DNA of 64,000 nucleotides. It comes from Bradyrhizobium sp. ISRA430. Lineage in GTDB: Bacteria > Pseudomonadota > Alphaproteobacteria > Rhizobiales > Xanthobacteraceae. Under the pieces are notes generated by a model. That model was not told where the DNA came from and searched no databases. It saw only the letters and a program-made list of their open reading frames with translations. The DNA lies in contig NZ_CP094516.1 of the NCBI RefSeq assembly GCF_029909975.1, positions 4,650,001-4,714,000 on the forward strand. Reading direction: 5' to 3'. The position numbers and the translations under genes are program-made. Below, piece after piece: positions 46,960 to 55,592 of this stretch. The number at the start of each line of letters is the position of its first letter. Position 1 is the stretch's first letter.

Positions 46960-47199
46960 ATGACCAGAAGCATTGTCGTCGGTCTTGCTATCCTCACTCT
47001 CTCTACGTCCGTCGCTTTGGCCGCTCAGCGGACTCATCATCGCAACGTGATGAACGCACATGCCAGCATAGCCGCGACCCCAATCGTGGCGCCCGGTGGT
47101 GTCAGCAGCAGCGACCATGCCTTGTATCTCCGAAATCTACGTGAGTCCGGGTACAACCCGAAGAACGATTACGCGAACGGGCTCATGAGGACGCAATAG
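46960..47199 (+). CDS. Small secreted hypothetical protein
   Basis: The 79-residue product has a clean signal peptide (SIVVGLAILTLSTSVALAAQ) and a short mature part with LYLRNLRESGYNPKNDYANG near the C-terminus. That YNPKNDY motif is familiar from short exported Bradyrhizobium proteins, without known function. GAGGAG lies about eight bases before the ATG. Confidence 0.75.
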   Translation: MTRSIVVGLAILTLSTSVALAAQRTHHRNVMNAHASIAATPIVAPGGVSSSDHALYLRNLRESGYNPKNDYANGLMRTQ

Positions 47200-47481
47200 C
47201 GGCAGGTCTGGTCGTCCGCGACCACAAGGCAGCGCGACATCTAATCTAAACCAAGAGCCGCGATCATCGAATTTTCACTCTGCTGAGGGTGGCGCCTTGA
47301 TCGCGCGGTCGTCGGACGACACCGACAAGACTTAAGGCCGCCTCAGTTGGCGACCTCTTTCATTTTGGAAGTCAGCTCATGACCCTTCGCGACATATTGC
47401 GCGGCCCCGCGCGCCCGATCGCTATTGGGGCGAAGCTGACGTAGCCACCAACGAGTTTATCGGTACACGGCCGAGCTCCGA

Positions 47482-47685
47482 TCAATATTCGATGGCGAGA
47501 CGCTTGCGGATCTCGTCCAGGCGCTTGTCGAGCGCGTCGAACCGCGCATGGACGGAGCGATCGTGAAGATAGAAGACGTAGCCGCCTGCCAGGAACGCGA
47601 AGATCCAGTGGTGGTGCTCGACATAGCCAAAGATCGCTTCGATGGCGTGGCCGAAGAATGTGACTATGCTCCACACGACGTCCAT
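47482..47685 (-). CDS. Small membrane protein with C-terminal coiled segment (intact paralogue)
   Basis: The 67-residue product starts MDVVWSIVTFFGHAIEAIFG, has a membrane helix around HHHWIFAFLAGGYVFYLH, and ends in a charged helix (FDALDKRLDEIRKRLAIEY). GGGAGG sits seven bases before the ATG. The 33-residue deleted copy at 40227-40328 lacks the helix. The function is unknown. It is divergent from the aminopeptidase gene. Confidence 0.7.
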   Translation of the reverse strand: MDVVWSIVTFFGHAIEAIFGYVEHHHWIFAFLAGGYVFYLHDRSVHARFDALDKRLDEIRKRLAIEY

Positions 47686-47891
47686 TGCATTTCCTCCCGG
47701 CACTGCTGGTCTTCGGTCGCCGGCAATCTCCGCGCCGTTCCGCGACCGTGCACGGAACCTAGCATGACGCCCCGGAGGCGAGTAGCGGCTTGCCGAGCGG
47801 TGCTCGCAAAGCCGATTGCAGGCGCGGCGAAACTCTGCGAAGTCTCTTGGCCGCCACACTGCCTCTTTGATCTGACGATCCGGACCTGCCA

Positions 47892-49268
47892 ATGCCCTCC
47901 GTCTTCGAGACGTCCCCGACCGCCATCCCGATCACTTTCGTCACCAAGTCGACTTGGGACGCGGTTTGCGAGACGCTGCCGCCGGCGCAACGGCAGTTCG
48001 CCACCGCGAGCGCCTTTACCGCCAAGCCGGGGACCTATCTCGCGCTGCCCGCGCCGGACGGCGCGATTGCGCAGGTCCTGTTCGGCCTTGAGGACAACGG
48101 CGCCCGATCGCGCGATCTGTTCCGGCCGGGTGCCTTGCCGGGCCTGTTGCCGCCCGGCAGCTATCGCTTTGCCAATGCACCGCACGACGCACGGCTGGCG
48201 GCGCTGGCCTTCGCCCTCGGCAGCTACCGCTTCGCCCGCTATCGCAAGACGGACCGGCCCGACGTGCGCCTGGTGCCGCCGGACGGCGTCGACGCGGTTG
48301 AGATCGACCGGGTCGCCGATGCCGCGATGCTGGCGCGCGACCTCATCAACACGCCGGCCAATGACATGGGGCCGGAAGAACTGGCCGCTGCCGCGCAAGC
48401 GCTCGCGGCCGAGTTCGGGGCCAGCTTTGCCTGCACTGTCGGCGAGGATCTGAAGGCGAAAAATTTTCCGCTGATCCATGCGGTCGGCATGGCCTCGGGC
48501 CGCGCACCGCGGCTGATCGACATCGGCTGGGGCAATCCTGGACATCCCAAGGTGACGCTGGTCGGCAAGGGCGTTTGCTTCGATACCGGCGGGCTCGACC
48601 TGAAACCGTCGAGCGGCATGCTGATCATGAAAAAGGACATGGGTGGCGCCGCCAACGTGCTGGCGCTCGCGCGCATGGTGATGGATGCGAAGCTGAAGGT
48701 GCGGCTCCGCGTGCTGATCCCGGCCGTGGAGAATGCGGTCTCCGGCAACGCCTTCCGTCCGCTCGACATCTTCCCCTCGCGCAAGGGCATCAGTGTCGAG
48801 ATCGGCAACACCGACGCGGAAGGACGCCTGGTGCTCGCCGACGCGCTGGCGCTGGCCGACGAGGAGGAGCCGGATCTGCTGATCGATCTGGGCACGCTGA
48901 CCGGCGCGGCGCGCGTTGCCCTGGGGCCGGATCTGCCGCCGTTCTACACCAATGACGAGGCGCTCGCCGCCGACGTCGCGCGCTGCGCCGCGAAGGAGAA
49001 CGATCCGTTATGGCGCATGCCGCTGTGGCCGGCTTACGATGCATGGCTGGACTCCAAGACGGCCACCATCACCAACGCACCGTCTGGCAGCTTTGCCGGC
49101 TCGATCACCTGTGCGCTGTTCCTGCAACGCTTCGTCGAGCACGCCAAAAGCTGGCTGCATGTCGACATCTACGGCTGGACGCCGTCGGCCAAGCCGGCGC
49201 GCCCGGAAGGCGGCGAATGCCAGGCCGCACGTGCCCTCTACACATTGCTGAGCCAGCGCTATGCATGA
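47892..49268 (+). CDS. M17 leucyl-aminopeptidase family protein
   Basis: The 458-residue metallopeptidase removes N-terminal residues from peptides in the cytoplasm. The C-terminal catalytic domain shows VGKGVCFDTGGLDLKPSSGM (first metal Lys/Asp), MKKDMGGAANVLALA, the metal and catalytic segment GNTDAEGRLVLADALA, and LIDLGTLTGAARVALG. The N-terminal 150 residues form the less conserved oligomer domain. The stop overlaps the next gene by eight bases, linking it to the NlpC/P60 hydrolase. Confidence 0.94.
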   Translation: MPSVFETSPTAIPITFVTKSTWDAVCETLPPAQRQFATASAFTAKPGTYLALPAPDGAIAQVLFGLEDNGARSRDLFRPGALPGLLPPGSYRFANAPHDARLAALAFALGSYRFARYRKTDRPDVRLVPPDGVDAVEIDRVADAAMLARDLINTPANDMGPEELAAAAQALAAEFGASFACTVGEDLKAKNFPLIHAVGMASGRAPRLIDIGWGNPGHPKVTLVGKGVCFDTGGLDLKPSSGMLIMKKDMGGAANVLALARMVMDAKLKVRLRVLIPAVENAVSGNAFRPLDIFPSRKGISVEIGNTDAEGRLVLADALALADEEEPDLLIDLGTLTGAARVALGPDLPPFYTNDEALAADVARCAAKENDPLWRMPLWPAYDAWLDSKTATITNAPSGSFAGSITCALFLQRFVEHAKSWLHVDIYGWTPSAKPARPEGGECQAARALYTLLSQRYA

Positions 49269-50103
49269 TCCGCGGCTGACGCCGGCGCGGGGCGACCTCG
49301 CCGCCAAATATCTCGAAGGCAAGGTCCAGGCCGATCGCTTCGTCAGCGGCGAGGAATTCGAGGTGATCGAGGCGATCGCGCCGATGCGTGAACGCCCGTC
49401 ATCGGACGCGATGCTGATGACACAGGCGCTGCGCGGCGAGCGCGTCACGATCTACGATCGCAACGGAGAAGGCTGGGCCTGGGGCCAGCTTGCCGACGAC
49501 GGCTATGTCGGCTGGCTGCCGGATGCGGCGCTGGCGCGGCCCGGAACCGCGCCGACCCACCTGGTGAGCGCGCTGCGAACGTTCGCCTTTCCCGGTCCCT
49601 CCATCAAGCTGCCGCCCGCGGACACGCTCGTGCTGGGATCGAAGATTGCCGTGGCACGCGAGGACGGCGACTTCGCGGTGACGCGTGAAGGGACATATGT
49701 GCCGAAGACGCATCTTGCCGCACTCGATCATCGCGAGCCGGATTTCGTCGCGGTCGCGGAGCGTTTCGTCGGCACGCCCTATCTGTGGGGCGGCAAGAGC
49801 AGCCTCGGCATCGATTGCTCCGGTCTCGTGCAGGTCTCGCTGACATCAGCAGGCATCGGCTGCCCACGCGACAGCGACATGCAGCAGGCCGGCCTCGGCC
49901 GCGCGCTCGCGCCACACGAAGCGGACAGACTGCGACGCGGCGACCTGATCTTCTGGAAAGGCCATGTCGCGATCGTGCGCGACGACAGCACCATGGTTCA
50001 CGCCAACGCGCATCACATGGCGACCGTGATCGAGGCGATCGAGCCGGCCATCGCGCGGATCAAGCAGGCGGGCAGCGAGGTCGCGGCGATCAAGCGGCTC
50101 TAA
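49261..50103 (+). CDS. NlpC/P60 family cell-wall peptidase
   Basis: The 280-residue protein has an SH3-like region at residues 40-155 (RERPSSDAMLMTQALRGE, GEGWAWGQLADDGYVGWL) and a C-terminal NlpC/P60 domain. The catalytic Cys is in LGIDCSGLVQVSL (near residue 190), the His in FWKGHVAIV and the third polar residue in MVHANAHHMAT. The family hydrolyses D-glutamyl-diaminopimelate bonds in peptidoglycan peptides. No signal peptide is visible, so it may act on recycled muropeptides in the cytoplasm. Overlap with the M17 aminopeptidase suggests that the two work together. Confidence 0.92.
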   Translation: MHDPRLTPARGDLAAKYLEGKVQADRFVSGEEFEVIEAIAPMRERPSSDAMLMTQALRGERVTIYDRNGEGWAWGQLADDGYVGWLPDAALARPGTAPTHLVSALRTFAFPGPSIKLPPADTLVLGSKIAVAREDGDFAVTREGTYVPKTHLAALDHREPDFVAVAERFVGTPYLWGGKSSLGIDCSGLVQVSLTSAGIGCPRDSDMQQAGLGRALAPHEADRLRRGDLIFWKGHVAIVRDDSTMVHANAHHMATVIEAIEPAIARIKQAGSEVAAIKRL

Positions 50104-50200
50104 AGCGCGATGAGATCGGGACGAATCGTCATCGCTCTTTAGGTTATTGTTTGAGCATGATCTTTTCGCAAAGTCGCTTCACACTTTTCCGGATCATGCT
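50102..50200. repeat. Bradyrhizobium-type intergenic palindromic repeat
   Basis: Two palindromic parts: AAAGCGCGATGA paired with TCATCGCTCTTT (50102-50141), then AGCATGATC (50154-50162) paired with GATCATGCT (50192-50200). I recognise this arrangement as a dispersed repeat of this genus. The first hairpin may act as terminator for the NlpC gene. Confidence 0.75.
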
Positions 50201-50230
50201 TTAGGGCGTGCACATACCCGTAAGCCGAGA

Positions 50231-51319
50231 TCAACTCATGTAAGCTTGAAAGGTCGCGCCGATATTTAACGAGCGGCTACACTGTTCGATGGCTTCTTCA
50301 TATTGACGGAGGTGCAGGTGTGCAACGCAGAGAAGCCGCGCCGTGATGCTATCCTGCAAGACGGCCAGATTTGTTCGGTCGCCGTCGAACCGATCCGACC
50401 AGATGTCGCGGGTGGTCTGAAGATCGGTTAGCGATACGTTGATCCAGACCTGGTCTCCGTTGCGTCTCACCGCGCCGTGGACAGCCCAGCGGATGCCGAG
50501 ATCCGTCCCGAGCTGCTTCAGATCAATCGGCTTGTTCTTGTAGGTCAAGGCGGTCTCGCGTCCAATGACGAAAGTGGCGGGCATTCGCGCGAGACCAGTC
50601 GTCAAATCTGTCGTGATGGCGTCGGCAAAGCGGTCCTGCTCCGGATCGTTGTTGAGGTTGACGAAGGGCAACACCACGAGAGAGAGACGAGGCGCGATCT
50701 CGGGCCTGGCCGTCGGTTGTCCCTGGATCTTTTGAGCTTCCCGAACGACGTCGGCACGGATCGCCATCCAGACATTCCAATAACCGGCAAAGCCGCCGGC
50801 AATCGCGCCGATGGCGGCAACCGACGCCAGCGCTCCGCCGACGAACTTCAAAGGACTTCTGAGGTGACCCAGCCAGTCACGGAATCGCCACTTGCCAGCT
50901 CCTTTTTCAGAGAGATCTCGGACCGAAGCCGCGGCCTTGCCGGCTGTGCGGGCAAGCTTTGGCGGTTCTGCGAGGGCGGCTGAGACCACCGCATTTCCCG
51001 AGCACCGATCCTCATCGTGTACAGCGCCCACGAAACGAAAGCCCTTTCGTGGAAATGTCTTGATGAGACGTTGTTGCTCGCCGGAGTCGCCGATCGCGCG
51101 TCGGACGGCGTTCAGCCGGGTCGTCAGCGCCGCATCAGATACGATGCGCCCCTTCCAAATCGCGTTGATGAGATCATCCTTGCTGACGACGCGATCCCTG
51201 CTTCTGATCAAAAATTCGAGCAGGTCGAGAACCTGCGGCGTCGTCCGCACAACAGCGGGCCCGCGCCGCAACTCGCGCCGATCGGTGTCCAACACACAGT
51301 CCTCGAAGAAATAGCGCAT
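50231..51319 (-). pseudogene. CadC-like winged-helix regulator, internally deleted and truncated
   Basis: The 362-residue frame has an OmpR-type winged-helix DNA-binding domain (residues 1-100, with VVSKDDLINAIWKGRIVSDA and RRAIGDSGEQQRLIKTFPRK), a linker, a membrane helix (FVGGALASVAAIGAIAGGFA), and a TolB/FlgO-like domain (LSLVVLPFVNLNNDPEQDRF, YKNKPIDLKQLGTDLGIRWA, VHGAVRRNGDQVWINVSLTD). The last part jumps from QDSITARL straight to CVAHLHLRQYEEAIEQCSRS, a segment that in family members lies about 180 residues later among the TPRs. It then stops soon after at FQAYMS. An in-frame deletion of most TPRs plus loss of the end explains this. Confidence 0.7.
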
Positions 51320-51663
51320 GGCACCATTCCCCAGGCTTGCCCTCCATCCACCGAGAGCGCGGCAGCGATTGACCGGCGAGAATAAGCCTTCGGGAGGGAA
51401 AATGTAAGCCGAATATCAAGTGGGACGGCTATGCCCGGCCATGATGCTGCGGAAGGTTCAACGCCTGGTAGCGGCTTTCCTTGCGGCCCATCCTTCGAGA
51501 CGCCCGCTTTTGGCGGGCTCCTCAGAATGAGGTCTTGTTTCGCGGCGAGATCTCAGACCCCTCATGGTGAGGAGCGCCGACTTACGGCGCGTCTCGAACC
51601 ATGAGACCGAGCACGCCGACAGCCTCCAAAGGGCCACATGCGATTTCCCGGAAATGACGGAGA
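51320..51663. other. Intergenic stretch containing a dispersed repeat
   Basis: No gene is seen in these 344 bases. Most of the right half is the palindromic repeat at 51489-51603, which may supply transcription ends for the yej operon. Confidence 0.5.
51489..51603. repeat. Dispersed intergenic repeat with inverted ends
   Basis: The ends are near-inverted: CATCCTTCGAGACGC (51489-51503) and GCGTCTCGAACCATG (51589-51603). Inside is a hairpin GCCCGC (51502) / GCGGGC (51513). The same sequence style is known from many Bradyrhizobium intergenic regions. Confidence 0.75.
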
Positions 51664-53301
51664 CTACGTCGCTACCGATCCATCCCCGGCCGTCTCCAGC
51701 CGGAACGCAGCCGCAAACAACGCGCGGGTGTAGTCGGTTTTGGGGTTCTTGAAGAGGTCCGCCGCCTGGCCTTCCTCGACCACCTTGCCGCCGCGCATCA
51801 CGATGAGATGGCTCGCGAGCGAGGCGACGACGCGTAAGTCGTGCGAGATGAACATGTAGGTGAGATTGCGCTTGCGCTGAAGCTCGCGCAGGAGGTCGAC
51901 CATCTGCGCCTGGAACAGCATGTCGAGCGCGCTGGTCGGCTCGTCCAGCACGATGAAATCGGGCTCGAGCACGATCGCACGGGCGATGCTGATGCGCTGG
52001 CGCTGCCCGCCGGAGAATTCATGCGGATAGCGGAAGCGCGTCTCCGGGTTGAGCCCGACATCCTCCAGCGCCTTGACGACGCGGGATTCGCGCTCCTCGC
52101 GTGACAGCTTGGGCTGATGCACCGACAGCCCTTCGCCGATGATGTCGGCGATCGACATACGCGGGCTGAGCGAGCCGAACGGATCCTGGAACACGATCTG
52201 CATGTCGCGCCGGAACGGACGCATCTCCTTGAAGCGGAGACCCTGGATGTCCTCGCCTAAGAACACGATCCTGCCGTTCGAGGAGATCAGCCGCAACAGC
52301 GCCAGCCCCAGCGTGGTCTTGCCCGAGCCGGATTCGCCGACGACGCCGAGCGTCTCGCCCTTGCGCACGGCGACGCTGACGCCGTCGACCGCCTTGATGT
52401 GGCCGACCGTCTTGCGCATCAAGCCGCGCTTGATCGGAAACCAGACCTTCAGCTCATTGGCCGACATCACCACCGGCGCACCCGGCTGCGGCGGCGCCGG
52501 GTCGGGCTTCGGCTCCGCGGCCAAGAGGTCGCGCGTATAGGGATGTTTCGGGCTCTTGAAGACCTGCTCGACCGGTCCCTGCTCGACGATCTTGCCGCCG
52601 TTCATGACGCAGACATGGTCGGCGATGCGGCGCACGATGCCGAGATCGTGGGTGATGAAGAGCAGGCTCATGCCGAGCCGCGAGCGTATCTCGGCGAGCA
52701 GCGTCAGGATCTGCGCCTGCACGGTGACGTCGAGCGCCGTGGTCGGCTCGTCCGCGATCAGAAGATCCGGCTCGTTGGCGAGCGCCATCGCGATCATCAC
52801 GCGCTGGCGCTGGCCGCCGGAGAGCTGGTGCGGATAGCTCTTGAGCCGGGTTTCGGGGTCGGGAATGCCGACCTGCGTCAGCAGTTCCACCGTCCGGCGG
52901 CGCGCCTCCGCATTGCCGGTCGGATTGTGGAGCTGGATGATCTCGCCGATCTGCGCCTCGATCGTGTGCAGCGGGTTGAGCGAGGTCATCGGCTCCTGGA
53001 AGATGATCGAGATGTCGCTGCCGCGAATCTCCCTCATCTGCCGCTCGGACTGATCGATCAGCTCGTTCCCCTTGAAGCGGATGCTGCCCGAGGGATGCGA
53101 GGCATTCGGATAGGGCAACAGCTTCAGAATCGAGAGCGCGCTGACCGATTTGCCGGATCCGGATTCGCCGACCAGCGCCACGCATTCGCCGCGCTTGATC
53201 TGGAACGAGACCTTGTCGACCGCAAGCGTAGTGGCGCCGCCCTGGTGGAAGGCCACCGAGAGGTCGCGCACGGCAAGCAGGGGCTGGTTGATCGCGTCCA
53301 T
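51664..53301 (-). CDS. yejF: Peptide ABC transporter ATPase YejF-type (fused double ATP-binding domains)
   Basis: The 545-residue protein holds two ABC ATPase domains in one chain. Domain 1 has Walker [15 protein letters not shown]-loop [14 protein letters not shown], signature [15 protein letters not shown] and Walker [15 protein letters not shown]. Domain 2 has [27 protein letters not shown], signature [15 protein letters not shown] and [14 protein letters not shown]. Oligopeptide-type C-terminal tails ([23 protein letters not shown]) follow both. It energises the YejBE permease in the inner membrane and follows yejE by three bases. Confidence 0.95.
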   Translation of the reverse strand: MDAINQPLLAVRDLSVAFHQGGATTLAVDKVSFQIKRGECVALVGESGSGKSVSALSILKLLPYPNASHPSGSIRFKGNELIDQSERQMREIRGSDISIIFQEPMTSLNPLHTIEAQIGEIIQLHNPTGNAEARRRTVELLTQVGIPDPETRLKSYPHQLSGGQRQRVMIAMALANEPDLLIADEPTTALDVTVQAQILTLLAEIRSRLGMSLLFITHDLGIVRRIADHVCVMNGGKIVEQGPVEQVFKSPKHPYTRDLLAAEPKPDPAPPQPGAPVVMSANELKVWFPIKRGLMRKTVGHIKAVDGVSVAVRKGETLGVVGESGSGKTTLGLALLRLISSNGRIVFLGEDIQGLRFKEMRPFRRDMQIVFQDPFGSLSPRMSIADIIGEGLSVHQPKLSREERESRVVKALEDVGLNPETRFRYPHEFSGGQRQRISIARAIVLEPDFIVLDEPTSALDMLFQAQMVDLLRELQRKRNLTYMFISHDLRVVASLASHLIVMRGGKVVEEGQAADLFKNPKTDYTRALFAAAFRLETAGDGSVAT

Positions 53302-53304
53302 GGT

Positions 53305-54483
53305 CTACCTGAACGTCTTGCGCGGATCGAAAGCGTCGCGCACGGCTTCGCCGATGAAGATCAAGAGCGACAGCATGATCGCGACCGAGAAGAAGCCGGT
53401 GAAGCCGAGCCACGGCGCCTGCACGTTGGACTTGCCCTGCGACAGGAGCTCACCGAGCGAGGGCGATCCGGGCGGCAGGCCGAAACCGAGGAAGTCCAGC
53501 GCGGTCAGCGTCATCACCGAGGACGACACGATGAATGGCAGGAACGTCATGGTCGCCACCATCGCGTTCGGCAACAGATGCCGGAACATGATCACCGCGT
53601 TCGATACGCCGAGCGCGCGCGCGGCCTGGATGTATTCGAAATTGCGCCCGCGCAGGAATTCCGCGCGCACGAGGCCGACCAGCGATACCCAGGAGAACAG
53701 CAGCAGGATTCCAAGCAGCACGAAGAACCCGGGCACCAGCACCGAGGACAGGATCAGGAGCAGATAGAGCGAGGGGATCGCCGTCCATATCTCGATGAAG
53801 CGCTGGAAGGTGAGATCGATCCAGCCGCCGAAATAGCCCTGGATGCCGCCGGCTGCGACGCCGATGATCGACGATACGATGGTGAGACAGAGGCCGAACA
53901 GGACCGAGATCCGGAAGCCGTAGATCAGCCGCGCCACCACGTCGCGGCCCTGATCGTCGGTGCCGAGCCAGTTATATTCGAGATCGCGGCAGCTCTTCAG
54001 GCCTTTCTTCTCGACGACCGGCTGACACTGCTTCTCAGTGAGCATCCAGGTCGGCGGCGACGGCGCGGGCGTCGGCAGGTCGAGATTGTGGGTGTCGTAG
54101 GAGTAACGGATCAGCGGCCAGACGATGGTGCCGCCCTTGTCCTTGATCAGCTTCTGCAAATAGGGATCGCGGTAGTCGGCCGCAGTCTCGAAATCGCCCC
54201 CGAAAGTCGTCTCCGAATAGGTCACGAAGGCCGGCCAGTAGAGGTGGCCGTCATACTTGATCAGGAACGGCCGGTCGTTGGCGATCAGCTCGGCGAACAG
54301 CGACACCACGAACAGGACCATGAAGATCCAGAACGACCAGTAGCCGCGCCGATTCGCCTTGAAGTTCTGCCAGCGCCGCTTGTTCAGCGGCGATGGCGCG
54401 AACGACTTGCGGGTGATCGGCACGGCTTCGCCGAACGGCGATTTCGACGTGGTCTCGACCGGGGTTGGCGCGGTCAGTGTCAT
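53305..54483 (-). CDS. yejE: Peptide ABC transporter permease YejE
   Basis: Inner-membrane permease of 392 residues with an N-terminal cytoplasmic tail, one helix near residue 50, a large extracytoplasmic loop (residues 75-190, ending YNWLGTDDQGRDVVARLIYG), five further helices and the EAA-like loop ARALGVSNAVIMFRHLLPNA that contacts the ATPase. The end GEAVRDAFDPRKTFR is typical. The start MTLTAPTPVE overlaps the yejB stop by one base (TGATG), so the longer frame upstream is a shadow. Confidence 0.94.
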   Translation of the reverse strand: MTLTAPTPVETTSKSPFGEAVPITRKSFAPSPLNKRRWQNFKANRRGYWSFWIFMVLFVVSLFAELIANDRPFLIKYDGHLYWPAFVTYSETTFGGDFETAADYRDPYLQKLIKDKGGTIVWPLIRYSYDTHNLDLPTPAPSPPTWMLTEKQCQPVVEKKGLKSCRDLEYNWLGTDDQGRDVVARLIYGFRISVLFGLCLTIVSSIIGVAAGGIQGYFGGWIDLTFQRFIEIWTAIPSLYLLLILSSVLVPGFFVLLGILLLFSWVSLVGLVRAEFLRGRNFEYIQAARALGVSNAVIMFRHLLPNAMVATMTFLPFIVSSSVMTLTALDFLGFGLPPGSPSLGELLSQGKSNVQAPWLGFTGFFSVAIMLSLLIFIGEAVRDAFDPRKTFR

Positions 54484-55592
54484 CAGACCTCCCGCGCCTC
54501 GAAGTCGATCCGCGGGTCGATCCACATATAGGTCAGATCGGAGACCAGATTGACCACAAGACCGACGAGCGAAAAGATGTAGAGCGTGCCGAACACGACG
54601 GGATAATCGCGGTTGAGCACGCTCTCGAAACTGAGCAGGCCGAGTCCGTCCAGCGAGAAGATGGTCTCGATCAGGAGCGAGCCCGAGAAGAAGGCGTGGA
54701 TGAACGCGCCCGGGAAGCCCGCGATCACGATCAGCATCGCATTGCGGAAGATGTGGCCGTAGAGCACCTGGCCCTCGCCGCAGCCCTTGGCGCGCGCAGT
54801 CATGACATATTGCTTGCGGATCTCGTCCAGGAACGAATTCTTGGTGAGCAGCGTCATGGTCGCGAATGCGCTGAGACCCATCGAGATCAGCGGCAGGACC
54901 AGGTGCCAGAAATAGTCGATGATCTTCCAGTACCAGGGGAACTGCGACCAGCCGTCCGAGGTCAGGCCGCGCAGCGGGAACCAGTTGAAGAACGAGCCGC
55001 CCGCGAACAGGATGATCAGGAGGATCGCGAACAGGAAGCCGGGGATGGCAAAGCCGATGATGATCGCAGCCGACGTCCAGGTGTCGAAGCGCGTGCCGTC
55101 CTTCACCGCCTTGCGGATGCCGAGCGGAATCGAGATCAGGTAGGTGATCAGCGTCAGCCAGATTCCGAGCGAGATCGAGACCGGCAGCTTCTCCTTGATG
55201 AGCTGGATCACACTGACGTCGCGGAAATAGCTCTTGCCGAAATCGAAGCGGGCGAAATTCCACACCATCAGCGCGAAGCGTTCCGGCGCGGGCTTGTCGA
55301 AGCCGAACTGCGCTTCGAGCTTCTTGATGAAATCGGGATCGAGCCCCTGCGCACCGCGGTATTTCGAGTTGATGGCGTCACCACCTGCGCCGACCTGTCC
55401 CGGAGCCCGCTGCGCGAAGTCGCCGCCGCCCGAGATGCGCGAACTGCCGCCGGTATCGGCGCCGGAGAGCTGTGCGATCACGCGCTCGACTGGACCGCCC
55501 GGCGCGAATTGCACGACGACGAAGGACACGAACAGGATCCCGAGCAGCGTCGGGATCATCAGGAGGATGCGGCGGGCGATATAGGCGCTCAT
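54483..55592 (-). CDS. yejB: Peptide ABC transporter permease YejB
   Basis: The 369-residue permease starts MSAYIARRILLMIPTLLGIL and carries FVVVQFAPGGPVERVIAQL, then an extracytoplasmic insertion rich in Gly/Ser (residues 45-75). The membrane domain with the EAA-type loop TARAKGCGEGQVLYGHIFRN follows. It pairs with YejE. The start overlaps the stop of the preceding binding-protein gene by ATGA. Confidence 0.94.
   Translation of the reverse strand: MSAYIARRILLMIPTLLGILFVSFVVVQFAPGGPVERVIAQLSGADTGGSSRISGGGDFAQRAPGQVGAGGDAINSKYRGAQGLDPDFIKKLEAQFGFDKPAPERFALMVWNFARFDFGKSYFRDVSVIQLIKEKLPVSISLGIWLTLITYLISIPLGIRKAVKDGTRFDTWTSAAIIIGFAIPGFLFAILLIILFAGGSFFNWFPLRGLTSDGWSQFPWYWKIIDYFWHLVLPLISMGLSAFATMTLLTKNSFLDEIRKQYVMTARAKGCGEGQVLYGHIFRNAMLIVIAGFPGAFIHAFFSGSLLIETIFSLDGLGLLSFESVLNRDYPVVFGTLYIFSLVGLVVNLVSDLTYMWIDPRIDFEAREV

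Noticed and set aside
52399..54531. 710-residue open frame opposite yejF/yejE
   Set aside because: Shadow spanning two real genes; no family motif.
53305..55263. 652-residue fusion frame including yejE
   Set aside because: The first 260 residues are yejB read in the wrong frame; the real yejE begins at 54483.
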